A stretch of 64,000 bases of DNA from Rossellomorea orangium (GTDB lineage: Bacteria; Bacillota; Bacilli; Bacillales; Bacillaceae_B), in NCBI RefSeq assembly GCF_019334305.1, contig NZ_JAHWGH010000014.1, positions 434,001-498,000 on the forward strand. Reading direction: 5' to 3'. The position numbers and the translations under genes were made by a program. How positions within the stretch are numbered: the first letter of the stretch is position 1; each line of letters begins with the position of its first letter. The notes beneath the pieces are model-generated. The model saw nothing but the letters and a program-made list of their open reading frames with translations, did no database searches and had not been told where the DNA came from. Below are positions 8,753 to 16,933 of this stretch, piece after piece.

Positions 8753-8915
8753 TAGTATTTCCTCCTCCAGTTTAGTGTTTCTTACATGATTTCACTGTCC
8801 TCGTTAAAACAAGGCAAATCAACTTATGCACAATTGGCTTTCTCTATTCTATATCCGTTTTTGGGGTGGATGAAAACCTGATGGAAGTATAGGAATGTTT
8901 TCTCAAAATAACAAA

Positions 8916-8947
8916 AAGAAGCAAGGGAACCCGTCCCCGTGCTTCCT
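8916..8947 (-). repeat. GGGAC-type palindrome, GAAGCA flavour
   Basis: GAAGCAAGGGAAC faces GTCCCCGTGCTTCC immediately after the adhA stop, with A-rich DNA on the left (T's on the minus strand). A likely terminator for adhA. Confidence 0.75.
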
Positions 8948-8952
8948 TCCAA

Positions 8953-9993
8953 TTAAATCGTACTCGTATCAATCACAAACCGATACTTCACATCAGAACC
9001 CAATACCCGTTCATACGCTTCATCGATGTAATCGGCGGAAATCACTTCGATTGAAGGAACGATTCCATGTTCCCCGCAGAAATCGAGCATTTCCTGAGTC
9101 TCGCGAATGCCCCCGATCAAGGAACCGGCAAAGGAACGACGGTGACCGATCAATGAGAACACATTGACTTCCAACGGCTCAGCAGGTGCTCCCACATTGA
9201 CCATCGCCCCATCAAGCGTCAACAGCGATAGATACGCACTGATATCAATCTTGGCACTGACCGTGTTGATGATCAGATCGAACGTGCCGGCAAGTTTCTC
9301 AAACGTCTCAGACTCAGTGGTGGCATAATAAGCTTCTGCTCCGAATTCCAATCCATCTTCCTTCTTATTTAAAGTACGGGAAAGGACCGTTACTTCAGCT
9401 CCCATGGCATGTGCGATCTTGACTGCCATATGACCAAGTCCACCCATGCCGACAACGGCCACTTTCTTTCCTGGGCCTGCATTCCAATGGTTCAATGGAG
9501 AAAATGTCGTAATCCCCGCACATAATAGAGGTGCCGCAGCGTCAAGCTCGATGTTATCAGGGATACGAAGGACGAAATCTTCCTCTACAACGATATGGGT
9601 TGAATAACCGCCTTGAGTCAACTCACCATATTTGTCCACACCAGCATAAGTCGGTACGTTTCCTTCCAGGCAGTACTGCTCTTCCCCTGCACGGCAGTTC
9701 TTACATTCGCCGCAGGAACCAACCATACATCCGACTCCTACCCGGTCGCCTGCTTTGTACTTCGTTACCTCAGAACCTACTTCGGTGACGATACCAGCAA
9801 TCTCATGTCCGGGTACAAGTGGATACTTCACTTCTCCCCATTCACCATGTGCCGTATGGATATCGGAATGGCAGATTCCGGCATACTTGATTTCAATCAG
9901 AACATCATGCACATCCAGATTGCGCCTCTCGATTTCAGCCTCTCTGAAAGGTTTGTCAGGACCGTCAACAGCTCGTGCTTTAGCAATTACCAT
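8953..9993 (-). CDS. adhA: Zinc-dependent alcohol dehydrogenase (AdhA-like)
   Basis: 346 aa. Medium-chain NAD(P)-dependent dehydrogenase. Catalytic zinc ligands include C41 ([15 protein letters not shown]) and H63 (PGHEIAGIV). Structural zinc cysteines are C94, C97, C100 and C108 ([17 protein letters not shown]). The Rossmann motif is [13 protein letters not shown]. It matches the YahK/AdhA type that reduces aldehydes. AGGAGGTT precedes the ATG. The divergent neighbour is a MerR regulator of AdhR type, and the promoter between them has MerR geometry, so induction by reactive aldehydes is likely. Confidence 0.9.
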   Translation of the reverse strand: MVIAKARAVDGPDKPFREAEIERRNLDVHDVLIEIKYAGICHSDIHTAHGEWGEVKYPLVPGHEIAGIVTEVGSEVTKYKAGDRVGVGCMVGSCGECKNCRAGEEQYCLEGNVPTYAGVDKYGELTQGGYSTHIVVEEDFVLRIPDNIELDAAAPLLCAGITTFSPLNHWNAGPGKKVAVVGMGGLGHMAVKIAHAMGAEVTVLSRTLNKKEDGLEFGAEAYYATTESETFEKLAGTFDLIINTVSAKIDISAYLSLLTLDGAMVNVGAPAEPLEVNVFSLIGHRRSFAGSLIGGIRETQEMLDFCGEHGIVPSIEVISADYIDEAYERVLGSDVKYRFVIDTSTI

Positions 9994-10050
9994 GAATAAA
10001 AACCTCCTGTAATAGATGCTTTCAAGAGAAAATGAACTCTTGTTACATCC

Positions 10051-10081
10051 ATGGTAAACCCTATAGTGAACTCTAGGTCAA
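10051..10081 (-). promoter_or_regulatory. MerR-type adhA promoter with operator
   Basis: On the minus strand, -35 TTGACC and -10 TACCAT are separated by 19 bases, the over-long spacer typical of MerR-activated promoters. An 18-bp dyad, CCTATAGTGAACTCTAGG (10060-10077 on the plus strand; 7 of 8 pairs match), fills the spacer. Confidence 0.75.
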
Positions 10082-10118
10082 GAGATAACCCTTGCTCGAT
10101 ATGCTCATTTGTTTTGCT

Positions 10119-10171
10119 TTGACAGAAGGGGATCACCGTGCTACGATTCCCTACAAACATAGAGTTAACTC
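10119..10171 (+). promoter_or_regulatory. adhR promoter with downstream dyad
   Basis: TTGACA (10119-10124), 17 bases, TACGAT (10142-10147). A perfect palindrome, GAGTTAACTC (10162-10171), shares its AGTT/AACT halves with the adhA operator. This suggests autoregulation. Confidence 0.65.
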
Positions 10172-10202
10172 GACGTCTAGATGACGGAAAAGGAGCGCAA
10201 AC

Positions 10203-10616
10203 ATGAAGACGTATTCCATTGGTGAAGTGGCAAGAGAACTGAATCTCTCAATCTATACTTTGCGATACTACGACAAGGAAGGTCTCTTGCCTTTTGTTGA
10301 ACGAACTGAAAATGGCACCAGACGATTTAAAGAATCGGATATCTCCGCCCTGCACATCATCGAGTGCCTGAAATCCACCGGAATGCCGATCAAGGAAATC
10401 AAACATTTCATCGACTGGTGTGCAGAAGGCGATGACACCCTGCAGATTCGATACAATATGTTTTTAGAAAGAAAAGCAACTGTGGAAGCAAAGATTAAAG
10501 AGCTCCAGCAAACGATGGAGGTTATTAATCATAAATGCAGCTATTATAAGACCGCAGTGGAGGCTGGGACGGAGGACGTTCATAAGAATAAGAAAATCGA
10601 GATAAGGCATCCATAA
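10203..10616 (+). CDS. adhR: MerR-family regulator, AdhR-like
   Basis: 137 aa. N-terminal winged helix-turn-helix YSIGEVARELNLSIYTLRYYDKEGL, a typical MerR start, then a coiled-coil dimer helix (about 85-118). C55 in HIIECLKSTG aligns with the cysteine that B. subtilis AdhR needs to sense formaldehyde and methylglyoxal. Further Cys residues sit at about 74 and 122. It lies divergent to adhA, as expected for an activator working on the 19-bp-spacer promoter. Closed by GAAGCA-type palindromes. Confidence 0.8.
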   Translation: MKTYSIGEVARELNLSIYTLRYYDKEGLLPFVERTENGTRRFKESDISALHIIECLKSTGMPIKEIKHFIDWCAEGDDTLQIRYNMFLERKATVEAKIKELQQTMEVINHKCSYYKTAVEAGTEDVHKNKKIEIRHP

Positions 10617-10624
10617 GTTTCAAA

Positions 10625-10692
10625 TGAAGGACGGCACTTTCTCATGCTTCTAAACAATAAAAAAGAAGCATGAGAACCTTCCCTATGCTTCA
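10625..10692. repeat. Pair of facing GGGAC-type palindromes, GAAGCA flavour
   Basis: GAAGGACGGCACTTTCTCATGCTTC faces GAAGCATGAGAACCTTCCCTATGCTTC across an A-rich spacer. CATGCTTC and GAAGCATG pair between halves, so a long hairpin or two short ones can form. It lies between the convergent adhR and acetyltransferase genes. Confidence 0.75.
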
Positions 10693-11250
10693 ATTAACAT
10701 AATCTTCCTGAAGAAACCCATAGACCACACAGTCCTTATACTGATTCTTGGCATTGCGGATCATATGTTTAATGGTCCCTTCCTGTTTCATCCCCACTTT
10801 ACGCATAATCTTTCCGGAGGCCGGGTTATCCGTATTATGAGCTGCTGATATCTTATGAATGTTCATCGTTCTAAACCCAAATTCAATGACAGCACTCAGT
10901 GCCTCGGTTCCATACCCCTTGTTCCACCATTCATAACCGATTGTATATCCCACTTCACAGTTCTCCGTCATAGAATCAAAGTGGAAAAGATCAATCGCTC
11001 CAATCAAATCACCACTTGATTTCAGTTCGATTCCCCAATAACAGAACTCTTTCGTATCATACTGACTCACGATCTCCATTACCCTCTTATTAGTTTCCTC
11101 TACCGACTTGTGTGCTCCCTTAATCAGATTATCCATCACGCGATCATCGGAAAGCCAATGGTCATAGACACTTTGAGCATCTGAAAGTTCCAGCTTCCTC
11201 AGAACTAATCGATCCGTTTCTAACGTTGGTGTACCAGAATAATGAATCAT
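10690..11250 (-). CDS. GNAT N-acetyltransferase, RimJ/RimL type
   Basis: 186 aa. It opens with LETDRLVLRKLELSDAQSVYDHW, the usual start of RimJ/RimL-like acetyltransferases. The acetyl-CoA loop region reads VGYTIGYEWWNKGYGTEAL, followed by AHNTDNPASGKIMRKVGM and a C-terminal KDCVVYGFLQEDY. It transfers an acetyl group from acetyl-CoA to an amine, but the substrate (ribosomal protein N-terminus or small molecule) is not visible. The ribosome site is AGGTG. Single gene. Confidence 0.85.
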   Translation of the reverse strand: MIHYSGTPTLETDRLVLRKLELSDAQSVYDHWLSDDRVMDNLIKGAHKSVEETNKRVMEIVSQYDTKEFCYWGIELKSSGDLIGAIDLFHFDSMTENCEVGYTIGYEWWNKGYGTEALSAVIEFGFRTMNIHKISAAHNTDNPASGKIMRKVGMKQEGTIKHMIRNAKNQYKDCVVYGFLQEDYVN

Positions 11251-11327
11251 TTCTTCACCTGCTTCATTCCATTCGTATCAATCACTCTTACTCTATTCTT
11301 CATCTTACTTAGAAAATCCTTCACTAG

Positions 11328-11353
11328 GTGCACAGGGACGGTTCTGCTGCTTC
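11328..11353. repeat. Half GGGAC-type element
   Basis: CACAGGGACGGTTCTGCTGCTTCC is one arm and loop of a GAAGCA-flavour palindrome without its partner. It adjoins the left end of the tetra-hairpin element. Confidence 0.55.
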
Positions 11354-11374
11354 CATATTCCCGTATATAGGTGT

Positions 11375-11690
11375 AAATGGGGGCGCACTTATCGGTTGGG
11401 AAATCAGGTTAAGCACTAGACCTGATAAAATAGACGGAAAAATTCCGCTTAATTCATAATGACTATTAAAAAAAGCTGAAATAGACGGAAAGATTCCGCC
11501 TATTTCAGCTAAAAACACAAAAATAGGTGATTTTTCTGTACATAAGCGGAAAACCTCCGCTTATGTACTTCCAAAACAAGTTCCATACTGAAAATAACCG
11601 GAAAAACTCCGCTTATATTCCTTTTACTGGTTCTTCCATAAAGGAATGGACAATAGTTGTATTCCTATTAAAGAAACTCGCCAAACTTAC
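11375..11690 (-). repeat. Tetra-hairpin intergenic element, copy A
   Basis: This fills most of the 508-bp gene-free gap 11251-11758. Read on the minus strand it holds, in order, TTGGCGAGTTTCTTTAATAGG, ATAAGCGGAG..TTCCGGTTAT, CTTGTTTTGGAAG, a hairpin with arms ATAAGCGGA/TCCGCTTAT, an AGAAAAATCA spacer, a hairpin ATAGGCGGAA/TTCCGTCTAT with TTTCAGC, a last unit TTAAGCGGAA/TTCCGTCTAT, then AAGTGCGCCCCC. The same order recurs at copies B and C. No open frame with a ribosome site. Confidence 0.85.
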
Positions 11691-11758
11691 TAAACCGACA
11701 ATCATGATACTACAACATCTGTCATTTCGGCACATGGCCTCCCCTTGCTTCACTACTC

Positions 11759-12299
11759 CTAATGTAATACACCCAAATACTCCTTCCAAGGCCCAACATT
11801 TTCCCCATAGCGTTTCGAGAACACCCTCACGATTTGCGACAGATGCGTCAAGTCATGAACCACCCAAGTAGAAATAAGCTCCCTGGCCGTCACTTTACCG
11901 AATGCAGGGTGCGATCCCGTTCGATCAAGGGCATTTTCGTAGAGAGCTAACAACTCATTTAATTCGTTGATATTTTCATTTCGGAGAAAAGCAAAATCCT
12001 TTAATTTTTCTTTAAGACTTCCTGATGCATTAGCTTCCAGATGCATTAGCTTCCAGATGCGAATGACGGTTAAATTCAGGAAATACCATTCCTTCCCCTT
12101 CTTGAAGAATCATCTTTAACCTCGGAATCCAATTCAGTTTCTCCCCTTCAATGAGATGATCGACTACTTGGACCGCATTCCAGGTCTCATCCCCTTCATT
12201 GCATACAAGCCACCCTTCTGACAGACCGATCAGGAACGTTTCCAGAGTGACCGGCGTTCTTTCCAATATTTCGATGGCTTCCTCTAGTGTGAAGTTCAT
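11759..12299 (-). pseudogene. DinB-family protein, frameshifted by a 16-bp duplication
   Basis: The first part starts at ATG 12299 ([18 protein letters not shown] upstream) and runs to ...[11 protein letters not shown] before a stop. The second part continues in another phase, SGSLKEKLKDFAFL, to the stop at 11759. Removing one copy of the 16-bp tandem duplication at 12024-12055 restores one frame of about 175 aa. The C-terminal half keeps the DinB four-helix motif WVVHDLTHLSQIVRV with metal-ligand His residues. DinB proteins are metal-binding bundles, often thiol transferases. It is either a fresh null allele or a slippage switch. Confidence 0.85.
12024..12055. repeat. 16-bp perfect tandem duplication inside the DinB gene
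   Basis: GATGCATTAGCTTCCA occurs twice head to tail (12024-12039 and 12040-12055), followed by a GATGC remnant. The unit is not a multiple of three, so it breaks the reading frame. Confidence 0.95.
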
Positions 12300-12384
12300 C
12301 CGCTTCCCTCCTCTTTTTTGATTAGAGCTCTTATCATTCATCATACTGCAATCAAGATCCGGGTGATAGTGTTTCTAAAATAAG

Positions 12385-12416
12385 AAAGAAGCAAGGGAAC
12401 CCTCCCCTTGCTCGGC
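12385..12416 (-). repeat. GGGAC-type palindrome, GAAGCA flavour
   Basis: GAAGCAAGGGAACC faces CCCCTTGCTCGGC just after the stop of the FtsX-like permease gene (minus strand). The left edge is A-rich, so it can act as terminator of the ABC operon. Confidence 0.7.
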
Positions 12417-12422
12417 ATTCTC

Positions 12423-13616
12423 TTATTCAAATTCCTTCCCCTTCTTCAACAACTCAATCGTATCCATTCGACAAATCTTCTTAATTCCAAAGAAATACAC
12501 GAACGCCAGTGTAATCAACAGGATGAAAGTATCCAAAAGGACAATCATTCCGAGAAACGGAAGGCTAACCGGAATCAGCTTAAAGAAATAATTGAATAAG
12601 TAGATGATCAGTGTATAAAGGAAGATGTTACGAAACAGGATGGTAAGTAGTCTCGTATAAATGGTGACGACCATCTCATTCTTATAGCCTATCAGTTTAA
12701 GAATCGCAATTTCCTTCTTCTGAATTCGAAGGAAATTGATCATCAACAGGATCGCCGTCACGATGGATGCTATCACCAGGAACACACATAGAATAAGGAG
12801 GATCATCTGATTGGTACTGATGTTGATTGAGAAGTTTTCAAAGCTGTTAAAGGTATAGCTGGTAAAATAATTTTGTTCTTTTAGCATCTCCCCGACGGTG
12901 TCGACATCTTTAATGTCACTCACATACACAATCAGGTTGCTCAATTGAGATTCTTTGATGTATTCTGGGCTGTTCTGAGATTTTTGGTACATGATTTTTG
13001 TCAGCTTTTCGGCCTCTTTTTCGTTCACATAGGCCTGGTTGTTTTTGGGAATGGAATGAATGAAGATGGCATTCTCATTGGTCGCCCCTTTTTCCGCTGT
13101 CATATCGAGGTCAACGGTTTCAGTGGAGGAGAAGCCACCGTCTTTTTCTTCTATTACAGGGACATTGAGGGCAATCTTGCCATCTTTCTTATCTCCTACA
13201 CAAATCCGCCCCTCTTTCAAGGTGCATCCTTCACTTACAAGCGATGCCAGTTCCTCATTGATTCCAATCAGGGAATACGCCGTATCCATTGAATCATGAT
13301 AAATGGTTGGCAGCGTATAAACCGGATAGGCTTTGGCTTTGTCCGCCAGATCCTTCTCGTTCAGCAGTTTGTTGATATCACGTGAATCTTCCAATGATAT
13401 TTGGGTGGTCGTATCCCCCATGCCTTTCCCCGTCACATGGATGACTTTCACATTATTGTTGTTCGTGAAGTCTTTATTGATCATTTGATACTGATTGGAA
13501 ATATACGAAACCATGAAATTTAACATACTCAAGGAAATGACCATGATAAGTATGGAAATCGCAAGAAAATGGTGTGTCTTCTTCCTAAGCATTTTCACAA
13601 CGAATGCAGTGTTCAT
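12423..13616 (-). CDS. FtsX-like ABC transporter permease
   Basis: 397 aa. One N-terminal membrane helix (about 15-38), a large outside domain (about 39-270) and three C-terminal helices (about 275-302, 320-345 and 355-382). This is the layout of single-FtsX-domain MacB-type permeases. The loop IQKKEIAILKLIGYKNEMV is the usual coupling region. It overlaps the ATPase gene by 4 bases and is last in the operon secreted protein, lipoprotein, ATPase, permease. Such transporters work by mechanotransmission on a periplasmic or cell-surface partner. The partner here is unknown. Confidence 0.8.
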   Translation of the reverse strand: MNTAFVVKMLRKKTHHFLAISILIMVISLSMLNFMVSYISNQYQMINKDFTNNNNVKVIHVTGKGMGDTTTQISLEDSRDINKLLNEKDLADKAKAYPVYTLPTIYHDSMDTAYSLIGINEELASLVSEGCTLKEGRICVGDKKDGKIALNVPVIEEKDGGFSSTETVDLDMTAEKGATNENAIFIHSIPKNNQAYVNEKEAEKLTKIMYQKSQNSPEYIKESQLSNLIVYVSDIKDVDTVGEMLKEQNYFTSYTFNSFENFSINISTNQMILLILCVFLVIASIVTAILLMINFLRIQKKEIAILKLIGYKNEMVVTIYTRLLTILFRNIFLYTLIIYLFNYFFKLIPVSLPFLGMIVLLDTFILLITLAFVYFFGIKKICRMDTIELLKKGKEFE

Positions 13617-14215
13617 TGAAATGTCCCTCTTTCTAGTGACAGCGTTGTATCCGCGTAGTCTTTCACAACCGGATCATGTGTCGAGACAATGATTAGTCTC
13701 TCCTTGGAGAGTTCCAGAAGCAGAATTAATAGATCTTCTTTGACATCATAATCAATACTTGCAGTCGGTTCATCCAATAAAATGATTTCTGGCGCACTTA
13801 ACAACGCCCGGGCGATGGATACCCGTTGCTTCTCTCCCCCTGAAAGAAACGAAACCTTTTCATCAACGAGGCCATCAATACTCAACTTTCTGCACGTGGT
13901 CATGATGATGTCATCATAATCATTCACAGAATGATCGGTGATGTTGAGCTTAAGGTATAGATTTTCCTTCACCGTGATATTCGTTAGGAGCATATGTTCC
14001 TGCATGACATATTCCAGGTTGTTGAACGTCTTATGAATCGATCCACTATCTGGAGTTTCAAATCCGGCAATGATATTCAGCAAAGTAGACTTCCCACTGC
14101 CGCTTGCCCCGTAGATCGCGTAGAACCCATTATCACGGAACGTAAAGTCCAGATTTGAAAGAATTTGATGTCGGTAGCTCTTATTGATCTTCTCAAGCGC
14201 TAGTATTGGGCTCAT
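13613..14215 (-). CDS. ABC transporter ATP-binding protein (MacB/LolD type)
   Basis: 200 aa, a single nucleotide-binding domain. Walker A GASGSGKST at 36-44, signature LSGGEKQRVSIARALL, Walker B IILLDEPTASID, and the switch His in IVSTHDP. It has the short length of MacB/LolD-type ATPases. It overlaps the lipoprotein gene upstream and the permease gene downstream by 4 bases each (ATGA), so the three are translated as a tight unit. It powers the FtsX-like permease. Confidence 0.92.
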   Translation of the reverse strand: MSPILALEKINKSYRHQILSNLDFTFRDNGFYAIYGASGSGKSTLLNIIAGFETPDSGSIHKTFNNLEYVMQEHMLLTNITVKENLYLKLNITDHSVNDYDDIIMTTCRKLSIDGLVDEKVSFLSGGEKQRVSIARALLSAPEIILLDEPTASIDYDVKEDLLILLLELSKERLIIVSTHDPVVKDYADTTLSLERGTFQ

Positions 14216-15090
14216 TTCTCCAACTCCGTCACGTTGCCTTGGCTGTAGATGGTAAGCTTGGATGAACTCTCATCAAAACCGATAAATTGATTACCGGATT
14301 GTAAAAGCTTCTGATCCTTGAAGTCTCTCACTTCAAACTTACCTGTATCATTCACTTCCAGAATATAATCATCAACCGCCCATGCAAATACCGTACCATC
14401 CTCTAACTCCTTGATACTCTTATTTCCACAGAAAAATGTCTTGTCTTTTACGTAGCAGACATCTCCTTCATGTGCGCTCAGATTTTGCGACACATCTTCT
14501 GCCACCAGCTCAAACGAAGACAAAGAAAGATCGGTGTGATACAGATTCTGCTTTCCATCTTCGCTCAGAAGGACGAAGAACTGATCATTAGAAGAGATGC
14601 CCACTCCAAAGATCTTTTTGGTCATGTCGTTATCCTCGGTTTTTAGTTTTTCAAGCTTATGTTTATCCGTCAACTTGAAAAGACCCTTGAACACCTGCTC
14701 TTCGCCGGAATATTCCATGACGGCGAGGATGTACGTCTTATCCACCACTGCCACTGGGAATATGGCTTCTTTGTCATTGTCATGTTCATAAACGGGCTCC
14801 AGACGATCATTTTCTTTTTTCAAAATAGAAAAATCATTCGTTATGGAGTTGCCGCTTGTCACGTACTGATCATTCCCCGGAAGTCTGTATTGAAACTCGT
14901 TTTCCGTTGAATCAATCTTCCCGGTGCTTGTTTTTCCTTTTTCATCATATGTAAGATACTGAACGCCATCATACACAAGCTTGCAATCTTCACCTGAACA
15001 GCCAATGGCCTCGGATTTCACTCCAGCCTTCTGATCACACCCACTCATGAATAACAGTAAACTAAATCCTAGAAATAAAAGCATTCTCAT
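14212..15090 (-). CDS. Lipoprotein of ABC operon, unknown function
   Basis: 292 aa from ATG 15090 (MRMLLFLGFSLLLFMSGC). Upstream in-frame codons have no better site. A short signal peptide ends at a lipobox-like MSGC, so Cys 18 is probably lipidated and the protein sits on the outer face of the membrane. The mature part is beta-rich with repeating short blades (YDGVQYLTYDEKGK, DKTYILAVMEYSG, YIFEVND-like strands), suggesting a beta-propeller. Four further Cys include the CSGEDC pair. It overlaps the ATPase gene and may be the sensor or substrate-binding partner of the transporter. Confidence 0.7.
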   Translation of the reverse strand: MRMLLFLGFSLLLFMSGCDQKAGVKSEAIGCSGEDCKLVYDGVQYLTYDEKGKTSTGKIDSTENEFQYRLPGNDQYVTSGNSITNDFSILKKENDRLEPVYEHDNDKEAIFPVAVVDKTYILAVMEYSGEEQVFKGLFKLTDKHKLEKLKTEDNDMTKKIFGVGISSNDQFFVLLSEDGKQNLYHTDLSLSSFELVAEDVSQNLSAHEGDVCYVKDKTFFCGNKSIKELEDGTVFAWAVDDYILEVNDTGKFEVRDFKDQKLLQSGNQFIGFDESSSKLTIYSQGNVTELEK

Positions 15091-15202
15091 GTCATCATCT
15101 CCATAAAAAGAAGGAGTTAGCATGTATGGTATGGGGAATGCCCCAATGACCAACCGTTACAAACTATACTCCTACCTTCGTTTTCATAATATGATTGAAG
15201 AC

Positions 15203-15236
15203 TCCTTCAAACGACTGTCTCATCGTTTGAAGGAAT
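15203..15236. other. Strong hairpin without a T run
   Basis: CTTCAAACGA and TCGTTTGAAG form a 10-bp perfect stem around a 10-base loop, between the secreted-protein gene and the lipoprotein-ABC genes. No T tract follows on the minus strand. It may protect the upstream mRNA 3' end or let part of the transcripts through, so the first gene is made in excess. Confidence 0.6.
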
Positions 15237-15260
15237 CAGCATTGAATGTTTCAAGAACTC

Positions 15261-15773
15261 TTATACAGAAGCGTTTACAGACCATGATCTTGCATCGTTT
15301 TTGATCTTCACTTTTGCTTCATTTTGGATAGAAACGGTGCCGCTTCTATAATCCGCACTAGGTTTGATGACCGCATTTCTTGTTTCAGAATAGGCCCCTT
15401 TTGCACCGTTTGAATTCTGCCAATAAGCACTTTGACAAACGTTTTGCCATGAACTGCTTGAACCTGCATTGACACCGTCAGCCGAAATCCCGATCGACAT
15501 CGAAGCACTGTTTCGTAAGGATGCACATGCCTCCCATGTCGTTTTAATCCAATCAACCGAGTTGCTGCCAGAATAAACAGCAGACGTTTGATACGTAAAC
15601 TGATACGTATTCCCACTTGAGGTCAGACCTGATCTCCATGCATTCGATGTAAGCTTACCATATGGTGTCGAAACATAATTAGAATCTGATGCTGCACTTG
15701 CCGAACTGATTGTAAAACCAAATGCACAAATCGCCACTGTGATACCCATCATAATCTTCTTAAACTTTTTCAT
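15261..15773 (-). CDS. Secreted Ser/Asn-rich protein, unknown
   Basis: 170 aa. Clear Sec signal peptide MKKFKKIMMGITVAICAFGF...SASA, cleaved near residue 27. The mature part (about 143 aa) is beta-rich with many Ser, Asn, Trp and Tyr (SGLTSSGNTYQFTYQTS, GSNSVDWIKTTWEACASL, SIQNEAKVKIKNDARSW) and two Cys that could form one disulfide. AAGGAG precedes the ATG. It is the first gene before the lipoprotein-ABC set, divided from it only by a hairpin. I do not recognise a family. A peptide toxin or bacteriocin-like substrate is possible, but the lactococcin 972 pattern is absent. Confidence 0.65.
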   Translation of the reverse strand: MKKFKKIMMGITVAICAFGFTISSASAASDSNYVSTPYGKLTSNAWRSGLTSSGNTYQFTYQTSAVYSGSNSVDWIKTTWEACASLRNSASMSIGISADGVNAGSSSSWQNVCQSAYWQNSNGAKGAYSETRNAVIKPSADYRSGTVSIQNEAKVKIKNDARSWSVNASV

Positions 15774-16324
15774 CCCAATTCTCCTTCTGAAACAACCTAT
15801 TATTTTTTTAGGATCATGGTGTAAGGAACGTGATGTCGGTAAGTATGGTCTCTTAAACTACTTGCACGTTTGTACTAGCATTATCTATTATGTTTATGAT
15901 CGAATGATGTAAGAAACAAGTATTTCCTCATGAGTATTACGTTGAATCGATTCGAAAATTATCTTACCATATATTAGTTCATTTGGTTTATTCTTGTAGG
16001 AATACAGATAAAAATAGGACTATTTTTCTATTATTGTTTATTTTTACCTTTAATATAGAATGAAAACTCTTCTAAGAAGTTTCTTTGTGTGCCACAGTTT
16101 CAGTAACCGTTAACCACGAATTACAATATATGAAATTTTATTTCGCAACCAGTATCGATCTTATTGAAAGGTCTGACTAAAATATGAAAAAAGAGCCAAG
16201 GTACTGTCCCCTTGGCTTCTCCATATGACATTGGAAAACAGGTAGAAATGATCAGCCCCTAAAAGGAGCCAATGCACCCTCCACGTGCTACAATGATGGT
16301 GATCACATTAAAGGAGGAATAACC
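15774..16324. other. Gene-free stretch, 551 bp, with one palindrome
   Basis: AT-rich DNA. It should hold the promoter of the secreted-protein operon (minus strand) and that of the DinB gene (plus strand). I cannot assign either with confidence. At 16191-16222, GAGCCAAGG faces CCCTTGGCTTC, a GGGAC-type palindrome of the CCAAGG flavour. Nothing else was seen. Confidence 0.6.
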
Positions 16325-16816
16325 ATGTTCACATCCAAAAACGATTTTCTACAAGAATGGAAACAAGAAGCCGCTGTCACCCAAAAGGTAATGGATGCAC
16401 TGACGGACGAGTCACTGAAACAAGAAGTGGCACCTGATTTGTACAGCATCGGAAGCGTAGCCTGGCACATCACGGGAGCTACATACTACTTCCCGGCTCA
16501 GCTTGGCATCACATTCGAAGTACCGGATCTTCGCAAAGACGCCCCGACGTCCGCTGCCGAAATCAGCGAAACGTATAAGCTCGTCAGCGACCGCCTCGTA
16601 GAAGCTGTTTCTGAGCAGGTGTCAGATGAAAAAATGAACGAAATGGTGAATCTCTTTGGAATGGAAATGCCGGTTCAAGCCGTATTCCGCCTCTTGATTC
16701 AGCATCAGGCTCACCATCGTGGACAATTGACCGTGTTAATGCGTCAGGCTGACTTGAAAGTCCCTGGTGTGTATGGTCCGAGTAAGGAAGAAATGGAAGC
16801 GATGAACGCGAAGTAA
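16325..16816 (+). CDS. DinB-family protein
   Basis: 163 aa, intact. A four-helix DinB fold is indicated by SVAWHITGATYYFP (first His ligand, about 48) and the C-terminal pair in LIQHQAHHRGQLTVLMR (ligands near 127 and 131). It has the usual length for the family, whose members bind a divalent metal and often act as bacillithiol or other thiol transferases. AAAGGAGG precedes the ATG. Single gene with a strong terminator. It is a distant paralogue of the broken DinB gene at 11.8-12.3 kb. Confidence 0.85.
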   Translation: MFTSKNDFLQEWKQEAAVTQKVMDALTDESLKQEVAPDLYSIGSVAWHITGATYYFPAQLGITFEVPDLRKDAPTSAAEISETYKLVSDRLVEAVSEQVSDEKMNEMVNLFGMEMPVQAVFRLLIQHQAHHRGQLTVLMRQADLKVPGVYGPSKEEMEAMNAK

Positions 16817-16827
16817 TGAGTGAAGAA

Positions 16828-16854
16828 CAGCCGGCGAAGGCCGGCTGTTTTTTT
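16828..16854 (+). terminator. Rho-independent terminator of the DinB gene
   Basis: ACAGCCGGC, GAAG loop, GCCGGCTGT, then TTTTTT. Perfect 9-bp stem. Confidence 0.95.
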
Positions 16855-16860
16855 GCTGTG

Positions 16861-16932
16861 TACACGGGGACGTTTCTTCTGCTTCCATTTCCTAAGAAGA
16901 AGAAGAAGCATGAGAACCGTCCCCATGCTTCC
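16861..16932. repeat. Pair of GGGAC-type elements, GAAGCA flavour
   Basis: CACGGGGACGTTTCTTCTGCTTCC then, after an A/G-rich spacer, GAAGCATGAGAACCGTCCCCATGCTTCC. It sits between the DinB terminator and the stop of the minus-strand gene at 16934. Confidence 0.7.
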
Positions 16933-16933
16933 C

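Noticed and set aside
11375..11690. Plain rho-independent terminators in place of an element
   Set aside because: Four hairpins in fixed order with shared spacers recur at three loci, which simple terminators would not do.
15261..15773. Reading the secreted protein as lactococcin 972
   Set aside because: The ABC context is similar, but length (170 versus about 100 aa), the GGG-start pattern and the large DUF1430-type partner are missing.
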